Positions 1-7,294 of a stretch of 32,417 bases of DNA are shown in pieces (position 1 is the stretch's first letter; each line of letters opens with the position of its first letter). The stretch spans positions 1 through 32,417 of the forward strand of contig JBFHKO010000007.1 of assembly GCA_041595355.1 (NCBI GenBank), in the 5' to 3' direction. The position numbers and the translations under genes are program-made. This stretch comes from JBFHKO01 sp041595355. GTDB lineage: Bacteria > Pseudomonadota > Gammaproteobacteria > Enterobacterales > Aeromonadaceae. The notes under the pieces are model-generated. The model was not told the DNA's origin and made no database searches. It saw only the letters and a program-made list of their open reading frames with translations.

Positions 1-7
1 AAAAATA

Positions 8-44
8 AAAAGCCCTGTATTTACAAGCAAATAACAGGGCTTTT
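8..44. terminator. Bidirectional intrinsic terminator downstream of yicC
   Basis: An 11-base stem, AAAAGCCCTGT (8-18) with ACAGGGCTTTT (34-44), encloses a 15-nt AT-rich loop. The arms end in A and T runs, so it can terminate transcription from either side. It lies just past the yicC stop at 71 and would end yicC transcripts. It may also end a rightward gene outside the window. Confidence 0.85.
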
Positions 45-70
45 AAGACATTCTTGGGCGGGTAAAAAAA

Positions 71-931
71 CTATTCGATGTTTTGGATCTGCTCGCGCAT
101 CTGCTCGATGAGCACCTTCAGCTCCACGGCGGCCTGGGTGATCTCGGTATTGATGGACTTGGAGCCCAGGGTGTTCGACTCGCGGTTGAACTCCTGCATC
201 ATGAAGTCCAGGCGCCGACCGCAGGCGCCGCCCTTGGCCAGTATCTTGCGGGTTTCGCCGATATGGGTCTCCAGGCGATCCAGCTCCTCGGCCACGTCCA
301 TCTTCTGGGCCAGCAGCAGCAGCTCCTGCTCGATGCGGGCCGGATCCAGCTCCACCTTGGCATCCGCCAGCCGGTCGACCAGTTTCTGCCGCTGCCACTC
401 CAGTATCTGGGGCAGGTGGGCGCGCACCTTGCTTACCTCGGCCTGGATGCCCACCAGCCGCTGCTCGATGAGGGCCTTGAGCTTGTCGCCCTCGGACTGG
501 CGGGCCAGCACGAACTCATCCACCACCACATCGAAGCCGCCCAGCAGGGTGCCGTTGAGGGCATCCATGTCCTGCTCTTCGGCGGCCATGACGCCGGGCC
601 AGCGCAGCACGTCGACGGGGTTGAGCTGCCCCTGACCGGCCCTGTCGATGACCCAGAGGGCGCTCTCGATAAGCTGTTCGGCCAGTTCGGCATTGATGTG
701 CAACTGGCCGGACTGGGCCTGGCTGTCAAAGCGCAGGCTGCACTCGAGCTTGCCGCGCTCCAGGCGCTTGCGCAGGCGTTCGCGCAGCAGGGGCTCCAGC
801 CCGCGGAATTGCTCCGGCAGACGCAGGTAGGTTTCCAGGTAGCGTTGGTTGACGGAGCGGATCTCCCACACCGCAGTGCCCCATTCCCCCTTGAACTCCT
901 TGCGGGCATAGGCGGTCATACTGTGGATCAT
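71..931 (-). CDS. yicC: YicC family endoribonuclease-like protein
   Basis: This 286-residue protein matches the YicC family over its whole length (E. coli about 287 residues). It starts MIHSMTAYARKEFKGEW and ends ELKVLIEQMREQIQNIE, both hallmark ends of the family. YicC proteins are reported as RNA-cleaving or RNA-decay-associated enzymes in enterobacteria and Bacillus; the role here rests on homology. The C-terminal part carries the conserved GRRLDFMMQEFNRESNTLGSK segment (DUF1732 region). It is transcribed divergently from rph with 157 bp between the start codons, the same neighbourhood as in E. coli. A good promoter lies upstream at 965-993 and a terminator downstream at 8-44, so it looks monocistronic. 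Confidence 0.95.
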   Translation of the reverse strand: MIHSMTAYARKEFKGEWGTAVWEIRSVNQRYLETYLRLPEQFRGLEPLLRERLRKRLERGKLECSLRFDSQAQSGQLHINAELAEQLIESALWVIDRAGQGQLNPVDVLRWPGVMAAEEQDMDALNGTLLGGFDVVVDEFVLARQSEGDKLKALIEQRLVGIQAEVSKVRAHLPQILEWQRQKLVDRLADAKVELDPARIEQELLLLAQKMDVAEELDRLETHIGETRKILAKGGACGRRLDFMMQEFNRESNTLGSKSINTEITQAAVELKVLIEQMREQIQNIE

Positions 932-964
932 GTGCGTCTCACTGGTGATGAAAAAACAGCCCCG

Positions 965-993
965 ATTATAGCGGCCGTCGGCCGGAGCGTCAG
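965..993 (-). promoter_or_regulatory. Probable sigma-70 promoter of yicC
   Basis: Read on the minus strand there is CTGACG, a 17-nt spacer, then a perfect TATAAT. It is positioned 34 nt upstream of the yicC start codon. The -35 matches consensus at 4 of 6 positions. Confidence 0.55.
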
Positions 994-1052
994 TAAAATG
1001 CGCCCTCCGGCGCTCGCCATGCTGGCCGATGTGAATTGGCGGGGCTATGCCC

Positions 1053-1058
1053 TATAAT
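1053..1058 (+). promoter_or_regulatory. Probable -10 element of the rph promoter
   Basis: A perfect TATAAT lies 30 nt before the rph start codon. No convincing -35 is present at 16-18 nt spacing, so only the -10 is called. Confidence 0.45.
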
Positions 1059-1088
1059 CACAGCCTCATTTATTGTGCAGGAAATGTT

Positions 1089-1808
1089 ATGCGTCCCAGC
1101 GGAAGAAGCCCAGGCCAGTTGCGGCAGGTCACCATTACTCGTCATTTCACCAGCCATGCCGAGGGGTCGGTGCTGGTCGAATTCGGCCATACCCGGGTGC
1201 TCTGCAATGCCAGCGTGACCGAGGGGGTGCCGCGTTTTCTCAGAGGCAAGGGCCAGGGGTGGATCACGGCCGAATATGGCATGCTGCCGCGCTCGACCCA
1301 CTCGCGCATGCAGCGCGAGGCGGCTTCCGGCAAGCAGGGCGGCCGGACCCTGGAAATACAGCGGCTCATCGCCCGCTCCCTGCGCTCGGCGGTGGACCTG
1401 AAGGCGCTGGGTGAATACACCATCACCGTGGACTGCGACGTGCTACAGGCCGACGGCGGCACCCGTACCGCCGCCATCAGCGGTGCCTGCGTGGCGCTGG
1501 TGGATGCCCTTGGCTGGATGCGCAGCAAGGGGATGCTCAAGACCGATCCCCTCAAGTATTTGATCGCCGCCGTCTCGGTGGGGGTGCACTGCGGCGACCT
1601 CATCTGCGATCTCGAATATGTCGAGGATGCCAGTGCCGAGACCGACATGAACGTGGTGATGACCGAGACCGGCAAGATCATCGAGGTGCAGGGCACCGCC
1701 GAGGGTGAGCCGTTCAGCCAGGAGGAGTTGATCCAGCTGCTGGGGCTGGCCCGCGAGGGCATCGAGTCCATCATCGAGGCGCAGAAACAGGCCCTGGCCG
1801 ACGCCTGA
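1089..1808 (+). CDS. rph: Ribonuclease PH
   Basis: RNase PH is a phosphorolytic 3'-5' exoribonuclease that trims tRNA 3' ends. The 239-residue protein begins MRPSGRSPGQLRQVTI, the standard family N terminus. It carries the conserved RGKGQGWITAEYGMLPRST phosphate/tRNA-binding region, the GRTLEIQRLIARSLRS segment and a CDVLQADGGTRTAAI motif. An in-frame ATG at 1047 would add 14 residues, but the start at 1089 has an AGGAA ribosome-binding site at 1079-1083 and fits the family length (E. coli 238). It is followed by pyrE, 62 bp downstream on the same strand, as in the E. coli rph-pyrE operon. Here the reading frame looks intact, unlike the frameshifted rph of some K-12 strains. Confidence 0.96.
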   Translation: MRPSGRSPGQLRQVTITRHFTSHAEGSVLVEFGHTRVLCNASVTEGVPRFLRGKGQGWITAEYGMLPRSTHSRMQREAASGKQGGRTLEIQRLIARSLRSAVDLKALGEYTITVDCDVLQADGGTRTAAISGACVALVDALGWMRSKGMLKTDPLKYLIAAVSVGVHCGDLICDLEYVEDASAETDMNVVMTETGKIIEVQGTAEGEPFSQEELIQLLGLAREGIESIIEAQKQALADA

Positions 1809-1870
1809 GCCCTTGGCATGGTGAGCCCCGGGCCGCCATGTCGCAGCCATTCCATCTACAAGGAGAGATC

Positions 1871-2512
1871 ATGAAAGCCTATCAGCGCGAATTTATCGAG
1901 TTTGCCCTGGAAAAACAGGTGCTCAAGTTTGGTGAATTCACCCTGAAGTCCGGTCGCAAGAGCCCTTACTTCTTCAATGCCGGCCTGTTCAGCTCGGGTC
2001 GGGATCTGGCGCGCCTTGGCCGCTATTATGCCGCCGCCCTGATGGATGCCGGCATCGAATTCGACGTGCTGTTCGGTCCGGCCTACAAGGGCATCCCCAT
2101 CGCCGCCGCCACCGCGGTGCAGCTGGCCGAGCTCCACGACCGCGATCTGCCCTGGTGCTTCAACCGCAAGGAAGCCAAGGACCATGGCGAAGGCGGCCAC
2201 CTGGTGGGCAGCCCGCTGCAGGGGCGCATCATGCTGGTGGATGATGTCATCACCGCCGGCACCGCCATCCGCGAGTCCATGAGCCTCATCCAGGCCAATG
2301 GGGCCGAGCTGGCCGGGGTGCTCATCGCCCTGGACCGTCAGGAGAAGGGCCGGGGCGAGCTCTCCGCCATCCAGGAGGTGGAGCGCGACTATGGCGCCAA
2401 GGTGATCGCCATCGTCACCCTCGGCGATCTGGTGCGCTATCTGGAAGAGAAGCCGGAACTGGCCGCACACCTCGAGCAGGTGCGCGCCTACCGGGCCCAG
2501 TACGGCATCTGA
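1871..2512 (+). CDS. pyrE: Orotate phosphoribosyltransferase
   Basis: PyrE converts orotate and PRPP to orotidine monophosphate in cytosolic de novo pyrimidine synthesis. The 213-residue protein has the same length as E. coli PyrE, with the MKAYQREFIEFAL start and the PRPP-binding motif MLVDDVITAGTAIRES. The FNRKEAKDHGEGG stretch is the flexible catalytic loop region. The start at 1871 has an AAGGAGA site immediately upstream, and a longer in-frame start at 1838 is not needed. Co-transcription with rph is likely. No obvious pyrimidine attenuator (T-rich leader peptide plus terminator) is visible in the 62-bp gap, unlike E. coli. Confidence 0.97.
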   Translation: MKAYQREFIEFALEKQVLKFGEFTLKSGRKSPYFFNAGLFSSGRDLARLGRYYAAALMDAGIEFDVLFGPAYKGIPIAAATAVQLAELHDRDLPWCFNRKEAKDHGEGGHLVGSPLQGRIMLVDDVITAGTAIRESMSLIQANGAELAGVLIALDRQEKGRGELSAIQEVERDYGAKVIAIVTLGDLVRYLEEKPELAAHLEQVRAYRAQYGI

Positions 2513-2530
2513 TGCCGGTGGGAAAAAACA

Positions 2531-2555
2531 AAAGCCGCTCGACAGGAGCGGCTTT
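2531..2555. terminator. Bidirectional terminator between pyrE and mscS
   Basis: Perfect 10-base arms, AAAGCCGCTC (2531-2540) and GAGCGGCTTT (2546-2555), enclose a 5-nt loop. An A-rich run precedes and a T run follows. It sits 18 nt past the pyrE stop and 22 nt past the convergent mscS stop, so it serves both. Confidence 0.92.
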
Positions 2556-2576
2556 TTTGTCTGTGGCGTTGCCGGT

Positions 2577-3413
2577 TCAGGCCGGGGAGCCGGGCAGGTG
2601 CACCGAGAGCTGCGGGAAGGGGATCTCGATACCCTCGGCATCGAAGGCCAGCTTCACCTGCTCCTGCATGTCGAAGAAGACCGGCCAGTAATCACCCGAG
2701 TTGACCCAGGTGCGCAGCACCAGGTTGACCGAGGAGTCGGCCAGTGCCCCCACGGCCAGGGTGTAGCCGGGCTCGGTGAGGATGCGTGCATCCGCCTGCA
2801 CCAGCCGCGTCAGTATCTGCTTGGCCAGCAGCAGGTCGGCGCCGTAGCCGATGCCGAAGGTCATGTCGACCCGCCGGGTGGGCATGCGCGAGTAGTTGAC
2901 GACATTGCCGTTGAGTACATTGCCGTTCGGCACCACCACCATCTTGTTGTCCGGCGTGGTCAGCACCGTCGTGAAGATTTGCACCGTCTGCACCGTGCCT
3001 GCCGTGCCGGCCACCTCCACATATTCACCGGCCCGGATGGGGCGGAAGGCGATGAGCAGCACACCGGCGGCGAAGTTGGCCAGCGAGCCCTGCAACGCCA
3101 GGCCGACGGCCAGGCCGGCGGCACCGATGATGGCCACGAAGGAGGCGGTCTGGACGCCGATGCGGCTCAGGGCGGCGATGATGACGAAGGCCAGGATGGC
3201 GTAGCGCACCAGGTTGCCCACGAAGCCGGTGATGGTCTTGTCCACCTTGCGGGCCGTCAGCAGCCGGGTGAGGCCGCCGCTCAGCAGGCCGGCGGCGATA
3301 TAGCCGATGACCAGGGTCAGCAGGGCGGCGCTCAGGTTGACGGCATACTCGATGATCAATCCCTGATTGTTGGTCAGCCAGTCGGTGGCCGTGTCGAGGA
3401 TTTCGGTTTCCAT
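2577..3413 (-). CDS. mscS: Small-conductance mechanosensitive channel, MscS family
   Basis: This is an inner-membrane channel that opens on membrane tension to release solutes under hypo-osmotic shock. At 278 residues it is close to E. coli MscS (286). Three hydrophobic segments are visible (about residues 20-45, 65-88 and 92-124). The third contains the pore-lining GLAVGLALQGSLANFAAGVL signature, followed by FRPIRAGEYVEV and the beta-domain motif VVVPNGNVLNGNVVNYSR. The reading frame extends upstream, but the METEIL start has a clear AGGAGAT site and fits the family. It lies between slmA and pyrE, which are direct neighbours in E. coli, so it has been added to a conserved junction. Same strand as slmA, dut and coaBC, with a 61-bp gap from slmA. 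Confidence 0.92.
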   Translation of the reverse strand: METEILDTATDWLTNNQGLIIEYAVNLSAALLTLVIGYIAAGLLSGGLTRLLTARKVDKTITGFVGNLVRYAILAFVIIAALSRIGVQTASFVAIIGAAGLAVGLALQGSLANFAAGVLLIAFRPIRAGEYVEVAGTAGTVQTVQIFTTVLTTPDNKMVVVPNGNVLNGNVVNYSRMPTRRVDMTFGIGYGADLLLAKQILTRLVQADARILTEPGYTLAVGALADSSVNLVLRTWVNSGDYWPVFFDMQEQVKLAFDAEGIEIPFPQLSVHLPGSPA

Positions 3414-3474
3414 TCTGATCTCCTTGTTGCAGTTGTGACGGCGTGCCGGAGCCGGGGACGCTGGCAGGCCGGGA

Positions 3475-4068
3475 TCAGCTTTGCAGCAGCTGATTGTGCA
3501 TGAAGCGCCACTGGGTCTCGAAGTGGGCGATGGGCGACAGCCGGAACTGGCTGCGCACGAACTGGCTGAGGCGCCCCTCCACATAGGCCAGCAGCAGGTT
3601 GGCCAGCAGTGCTTCATCCATCAGGAAGCCGGTGCCCTCGCGCAGCTTGCGCTCGCGCAGCACCTGCTTGAGTTGGCTCTCTATCTTGTCGAACATGTGG
3701 GTGATGCGGGTACGCAGCCGTTCGTGTTCGCCCTGCAGGGCGTCGCCGGTCAGGATACGGGTGATGCCGGGGTTGCGCTCGGCAAACGTGAGCAGCAGCT
3801 GCACTATGTGCTCGCAGCGGGCCAGGGTCTCCTTCTCCTCGGTGAGGATCAGGTTGATGCGCGACAGCAGGGTCTGCTCGATGAAGTCGATGAGCCCCTC
3901 GAACATGCGCGCCTTGCTGGGAAAGTGGCGGTAGAGGGCCGCCTCGGAGACACCGACCGTCGCCGCCAGGCTCTTGGTGGTGATGCGTTGCCCGGCCTGG
4001 TGTTCCAGCATCTGGGCCAGGGCCTGCAAGATTTGCTCGCGCCTGTGAAGGCTATTCTGATCCGCCAT
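3475..4068 (-). CDS. slmA: Nucleoid occlusion factor SlmA (TetR family)
   Basis: SlmA binds chromosomal sites and antagonises FtsZ polymerisation so that septa do not form over the nucleoid. The 197-residue protein (E. coli 198) has an N-terminal TetR helix-turn-helix (about residues 30-52, with TTKSLAATVGVSEAALYRHF) and the SlmA C-terminal end QWRFMHNQLLQ. The start MADQNSLHRREQILQALAQM was chosen over a longer in-frame ATG at 4137 by family alignment; a GGAAGAGAG stretch precedes it. It follows dut on the same strand, the usual dut-slmA arrangement, with a hairpin in the 69-bp gap. Confidence 0.95.
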   Translation of the reverse strand: MADQNSLHRREQILQALAQMLEHQAGQRITTKSLAATVGVSEAALYRHFPSKARMFEGLIDFIEQTLLSRINLILTEEKETLARCEHIVQLLLTFAERNPGITRILTGDALQGEHERLRTRITHMFDKIESQLKQVLRERKLREGTGFLMDEALLANLLLAYVEGRLSQFVRSQFRLSPIAHFETQWRFMHNQLLQS

Positions 4069-4108
4069 GTCACTCTCTTCCCTGAGTCGAATAAAGCCGA
4101 ATCCTGTC

Positions 4109-4130
4109 GGGAGCCGCTGCGGCGGCTCCC
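4109..4130. other. GC-rich hairpin between dut and slmA
   Basis: GGGAGCCGC (4109-4117) and GCGGCTCCC (4122-4130) form a 9-bp stem with a 4-nt loop. No T run follows on the transcribed minus strand, so it is not a classical terminator. It could stabilise the dut 3' end or reduce read-through into slmA. Confidence 0.5.
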
Positions 4131-4137
4131 TGTCCAA

Positions 4138-4593
4138 TCAGTGGCGGCCCGAGGAGCCGAAACCGCCCTCGCCCCGCTCGCTGGTGTCGAAATCGCTCAC
4201 CAGTTCGAACTGCGCCTGTATCACCGGCATGAACACCAGCTGGGCGATGCGCTCGCCGGGCTGGATGGTGAAGCCGTCCTGACCGCGGTTCCACACCGAG
4301 ACCATCAGCTGGCCCTGATAGTCGGAGTCGATGAGTCCCACCAGATTGCCGAGCACTATGCCGTGCTTATGACCAAGCCCGGAGCGCGGCAGTATGGTGG
4401 CGCACAGGCCCGGATCGCCGATATGGATGGCCAGCCCGGTGGGGAGCAGTTGGGTTTCTCCGGGGGCCAGAAACAGCGGCTCATCCAGACAGGCGCGCAG
4501 ATCCAGGCCGGCGGAGCCGGGGGTGGCGTAGGCCGGTAACGGGAATTCCTGGCCGATGCGCGGGTCGAGGATCTTCAGTTCAATGGGTTTCAT
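4138..4593 (-). CDS. dut: dUTP diphosphatase
   Basis: Dut hydrolyses dUTP to dUMP and pyrophosphate, keeping uracil out of DNA and feeding thymidylate synthesis. The 151-residue protein shows all five trimeric dUTPase motifs in order: AGLDLRA, PRSGLGHKHGI, GLIDSDYQGQLMVSVWNRG, ERIAQLVF and the flexible C-terminal GEGGFGSSGRH. The length equals that of E. coli Dut. The start codon lies 14 nt inside the 3' end of coaBC, so the two genes are translationally coupled, as in the coaBC-dut operon of enterobacteria. Confidence 0.97.
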   Translation of the reverse strand: MKPIELKILDPRIGQEFPLPAYATPGSAGLDLRACLDEPLFLAPGETQLLPTGLAIHIGDPGLCATILPRSGLGHKHGIVLGNLVGLIDSDYQGQLMVSVWNRGQDGFTIQPGERIAQLVFMPVIQAQFELVSDFDTSERGEGGFGSSGRH

Positions 4594-5782
4594 GGTGACA
4601 GCTCTTCACTATGTGGGTTAGCAGTTGGCGCGCCAGTTCGCGTTTGCCGGTCAGCGGCAGATCGAGCTGGCCATGGGCCCAGAACAGGGTCAGGGCGTTG
4701 TGCTCGGCATTGAAGCCCTGGCCGGCGCGGGCCACGTCGTTGGCGGCAATGAGATCCAGCCCCTTGCGGGTCAGCTTGTCCCGGGCATGCTCGGCCAGCG
4801 CCTCGGTCTCGGCGGCGAAGCCGACCACGAAGGGTTTGTCCGGGCGGGCCGCCACCTCGGCGATGATGTCGGGGTTTTTCACCAGCTGCAGGTGCATCTC
4901 ATCGGCGTGCTTCTTGATTTTCTGGGGCGCCACCTCGGCCACCCGGTAATCGGCGACCGCCGCGCAGCCGATGAAGACCGTCTGCCCGGGCAGATTGGCC
5001 ATGACGGCATCGCGCATCTGCAGGGCGCTCTCCACGTCGATGCGGGTGACGCCGGCGGGGGTCGGCAGGGCCACGGGGCCGGCGACCAGCGTGACCTGGG
5101 CGCCCAGCTCGGCGGCAGCCTCGGCCAGGGCGAAGCCCATCTTGCCGGAGCTGTGGTTGCTGAGGAAACGCACCGGATCGATGGCCTCGCGGGTGGGGCC
5201 GGCGGTGATGAGGATCTTCAGCTCCGGATGACGGGGCGCGGCCAGGAACTGCACGCTACGCTCGACCAGCTCCAGCGGATCCAGCATGCGACCCGGGCCC
5301 ACGTCGCCACAGGCCTGGCTGCCGATGCCCGGCCCCCAGACCTGCACGCCGCGTGCGCTCAGGGTGGCCAGATTGGCCTGGGTGGCGGGATGCTGATACA
5401 TCTGCTGATTCATGGCCGGGGCCACCGCCAGCGGCGAAGGGCTGGCCAGGCAGAGGGTGGTCAGCAGCTCATCGCCCATGCCGGCCGCCAGCCGGGCCAG
5501 CAGGTTGGCGGTGGCGGGGGCGATCAGGATGAGATCCGCCCACTTGGCCAGTTCGATATGGCCCATGCCGGCTTCGGCGCGGGGGTCCAGCATGCTGGTG
5601 GAGACCAGGTTGCCGGAGACCGCCTGCAAGGTCAGGGGGGTGATGAACTCCTCGGCCGAGCGGGTCATCACCACCCGCACCTCGGCACCCAGTTCCCGCA
5701 GGTGGCGGACCAGCTCGGCGCTCTTGTAAGCGGCGATGCCGCCACTGACGCCCAGCAATATTCGTTTGTTGTTCAGTTGCAT
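4580..5782 (-). CDS. coaBC: Bifunctional phosphopantothenoylcysteine decarboxylase / phosphopantothenate-cysteine ligase
   Basis: This enzyme makes 4'-phosphopantetheine in coenzyme A synthesis. The CoaC flavoprotein half (about residues 1-185) has LGVSGGIAAYK, the catalytic His75 in MGHIELAKWADL, the APAMNQQMY motif, and Cys158 in the ACGDVGPGRM substrate clamp. The CoaB half (about 186-400) has ITAGPTREAIDPVRF, the NHSSGKMG motif, GCAAVADYR and KIKK. At 400 residues it is complete (E. coli about 406). The MQLNNKRILLGVSGG start was chosen over an upstream in-frame ATG at 5827 on family grounds; its ribosome-binding site is weak. It overlaps dut by 14 nt. Confidence 0.96.
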   Translation of the reverse strand: MQLNNKRILLGVSGGIAAYKSAELVRHLRELGAEVRVVMTRSAEEFITPLTLQAVSGNLVSTSMLDPRAEAGMGHIELAKWADLILIAPATANLLARLAAGMGDELLTTLCLASPSPLAVAPAMNQQMYQHPATQANLATLSARGVQVWGPGIGSQACGDVGPGRMLDPLELVERSVQFLAAPRHPELKILITAGPTREAIDPVRFLSNHSSGKMGFALAEAAAELGAQVTLVAGPVALPTPAGVTRIDVESALQMRDAVMANLPGQTVFIGCAAVADYRVAEVAPQKIKKHADEMHLQLVKNPDIIAEVAARPDKPFVVGFAAETEALAEHARDKLTRKGLDLIAANDVARAGQGFNAEHNALTLFWAHGQLDLPLTGKRELARQLLTHIVKSCHHETH

Positions 5783-5815
5783 GTTTCGATTCCGACGGCC
5801 AATCACCAGCGGTCT

Positions 5816-5824
5816 AAGATAGCA
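5816..5824 (-). promoter_or_regulatory. Possible extended -10 promoter of coaBC
   Basis: On the minus strand TGCTATCTT fits the extended -10 pattern TGnTAnnnT, 34 nt upstream of the chosen coaBC start. The best -35-like hexamer (TTGCTG) is 19 nt upstream, so the call is tentative. Confidence 0.3.
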
Positions 5825-5963
5825 CAAGCCACCGGCCGGTCAGCAAAGCGGGGCCATTTTTGTGTCTCGGTCGGGCATGCCCACCCTGTGCAACCTGACA
5901 GGCGGGGAGAGACCTCGGCCTTTGTTATGGTTAACGGGGCGAGTGGATGCGGGGAGGTGAGCG

Positions 5964-6638
5964 ATGTCAATCAAGGAGTGGCCCGTTGGCGAGCGGCCGC
6001 GGGAGAAGTTGCTGGCGCGCGGAGCCGAGGCGCTGAGCGATGCCGAGTTGCTGGCCATTTTTCTGCGCACCGGGGTGGCCGGCTGCAGCGCGGTGGAGCT
6101 GGCCCGCACGCTACTGTTGCAATTCGGCTCCCTGCGCGGCCTGCTGACCGCCGAGCAGGCGGGTTTTTGCAGCGCCCATGGCCTTGGCATCGCCAAGTAC
6201 GTGCAGCTGCAGGCGGTGCTGGAGATGAGCCGCCGCTTTCTCGCCGAGCAGCTGCAGCGCGGTGATGCCCTGACCTGCCCGGAGCACACCCGGCGTTTTC
6301 TGCAGGCCCGGCTGCGGGACCGCGGCCAGGAGGTGTTTGCCCTGTTGCTGCTGGATAACCAGCACCGGGTGCTGCAATTCGTCGAGCTGTTCTACGGCAC
6401 TCTGGATGCCGCCAGCGTCTATCCCAGGGAGATAGTGCAGACGGTGCTCAAGCATGGCGCGGCGGCGGTGATCCTCTGTCATAACCATCCCTCGGGGGTG
6501 GCGGAGCCGAGCCGGGCCGATCGCAGCCTGACCGAGCGCATTACCGCCGTGCTGGAGCTCATCGACGTGCGGGTGCTGGATCATCTGGTGATCGGGGACG
6601 GCGTGACCGTCTCCTTTGCCGAGCGCGGTTGGCTGTGA
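5964..6638 (+). CDS. radC: RadC family JAMM/MPN+ protein
   Basis: At 224 residues it matches E. coli RadC (about 222) from the N-terminal WPVGERPREKLLARGAEALSDAELLAI helix-hairpin-helix region to the C-terminal JAMM metalloprotease-like domain. That domain has His173 and His175 in the HNHPSG motif and Asp186 in the downstream SRADRSLT segment. The historic assignment to DNA repair is doubtful; a metal-dependent peptidase or nucleic-acid role has not been settled. A strong GGGGAGGTGA site precedes the ATG. It is divergent from coaBC with 181 bp between them. Confidence 0.95.
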   Translation: MSIKEWPVGERPREKLLARGAEALSDAELLAIFLRTGVAGCSAVELARTLLLQFGSLRGLLTAEQAGFCSAHGLGIAKYVQLQAVLEMSRRFLAEQLQRGDALTCPEHTRRFLQARLRDRGQEVFALLLLDNQHRVLQFVELFYGTLDAASVYPREIVQTVLKHGAAAVILCHNHPSGVAEPSRADRSLTERITAVLELIDVRVLDHLVIGDGVTVSFAERGWL

Positions 6639-6661
6639 GTCGATCCGCGCCCGGCTTTTGC

Positions 6662-6690
6662 TTGATCTTCACTAGGCAATCCTGTATAAA
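6662..6690 (+). promoter_or_regulatory. Promoter of the rpmB-rpmG operon
   Basis: TTGATC (6662-6667), an exact 17-nt spacer, and TATAAA (6685-6690) lie in the radC-rpmB gap. They give a leader of roughly 75 nt before rpmB. The match is 4/6 and 5/6, fitting a strong ribosomal-protein promoter. Confidence 0.65.
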
Positions 6691-6773
6691 ATGCCGCCTT
6701 CTATGTGCCCCGCAACACGGCCAGCGGGGTGATAAAAATGCTCGAGCAGAAGTAAGATTTGGAGAAGACTGAC

Positions 6774-7010
6774 ATGTCTAAAGTATGCCAAGTAACCGGT
6801 AAGCGTCCGATCGTGGGTAACAACCGTTCCCACGCGAACAACGCTACCAAGCGTCGTTTCCTGCCCAACCTGCAAACACACCGTTTCTGGGTTGAAGGCG
6901 AGAAGCGCTTCGTCAAGCTGCGCGTTTCCACCAAGGGTATGCGCATCATCGACAAACTGGGTATCGACGTGGTCCTGACCGACCTGCGTGCCCGCGGCGA
7001 GAAAGTGTAA
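6774..7010 (+). CDS. rpmB: 50S ribosomal protein L28
   Basis: This is a structural protein of the large ribosomal subunit. The 78 residues have the typical start MSKVCQVTGKRPIVGNNRSH and end LTDLRARGEKV, the same length as E. coli L28. The start at 6774 has GGAGAA seven nt upstream; an in-frame ATG at 6759 precedes that site and is rejected. Codon use is visibly more biased to highly expressed codons (CGT, AAC, AAG, GGT) than in the neighbours. rpmG follows after 11 nt. Confidence 0.98.
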   Translation: MSKVCQVTGKRPIVGNNRSHANNATKRRFLPNLQTHRFWVEGEKRFVKLRVSTKGMRIIDKLGIDVVLTDLRARGEKV

Positions 7011-7021
7011 GGAGATAACTG

Positions 7022-7189
7022 ATGGCTAAAGGTGCACGCGAGAAAATCCGCCTGAATTCCAGCGCTGGTACTGGTCACTTCTACACTACGACCAAGAACA
7101 AGCGCACCATGCCCGAGAAGATGGAGATCAAGAAGTTTGATCCCGTTGTTCGCCAGCATGTGATCTACAAGGAAGGCAAAATCAAGTAA
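7022..7189 (+). CDS. rpmG: 50S ribosomal protein L33
   Basis: This 55-residue large-subunit protein begins [20 protein letters not shown] and ends VIYKEGKIK, the same length as E. coli L33. It is the cysteine-free, zinc-independent form of L33: no CxxC pairs are present. Its AAGGAG ribosome-binding site overlaps the rpmB stop codon, so the two genes are co-translated. A classical terminator follows at 7211-7235. Confidence 0.98.
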
Positions 7190-7210
7190 TCACTTGAGCC
7201 TTTCCAAAAG

Positions 7211-7235
7211 AACCCGGTCTTTACCGGGTTTTTTT
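7211..7235 (+). terminator. Intrinsic terminator of rpmB-rpmG
   Basis: AACCCGGT (7211-7218), a 4-nt CTTT loop, and ACCGGGTT (7223-7230) run into a continuous T tract. It lies 21 nt past the rpmG stop. Confidence 0.93.
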
Positions 7236-7294
7236 ATGCCTGTCTGCCCGGTTACACTGGCCCTCCTCATAGCCGGATTGCCTAAGGAAGCCCG

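Noticed and set aside
1809..1870. pyrE attenuator like that of E. coli
   Set aside because: The 62-bp rph-pyrE gap has no terminator hairpin with a T tract.
4625..6265. 546-codon plus-strand frame over coaBC and radC
   Set aside because: It is antisense to coaBC, crosses the divergent promoter region and overlaps radC out of frame; no protein family fits.
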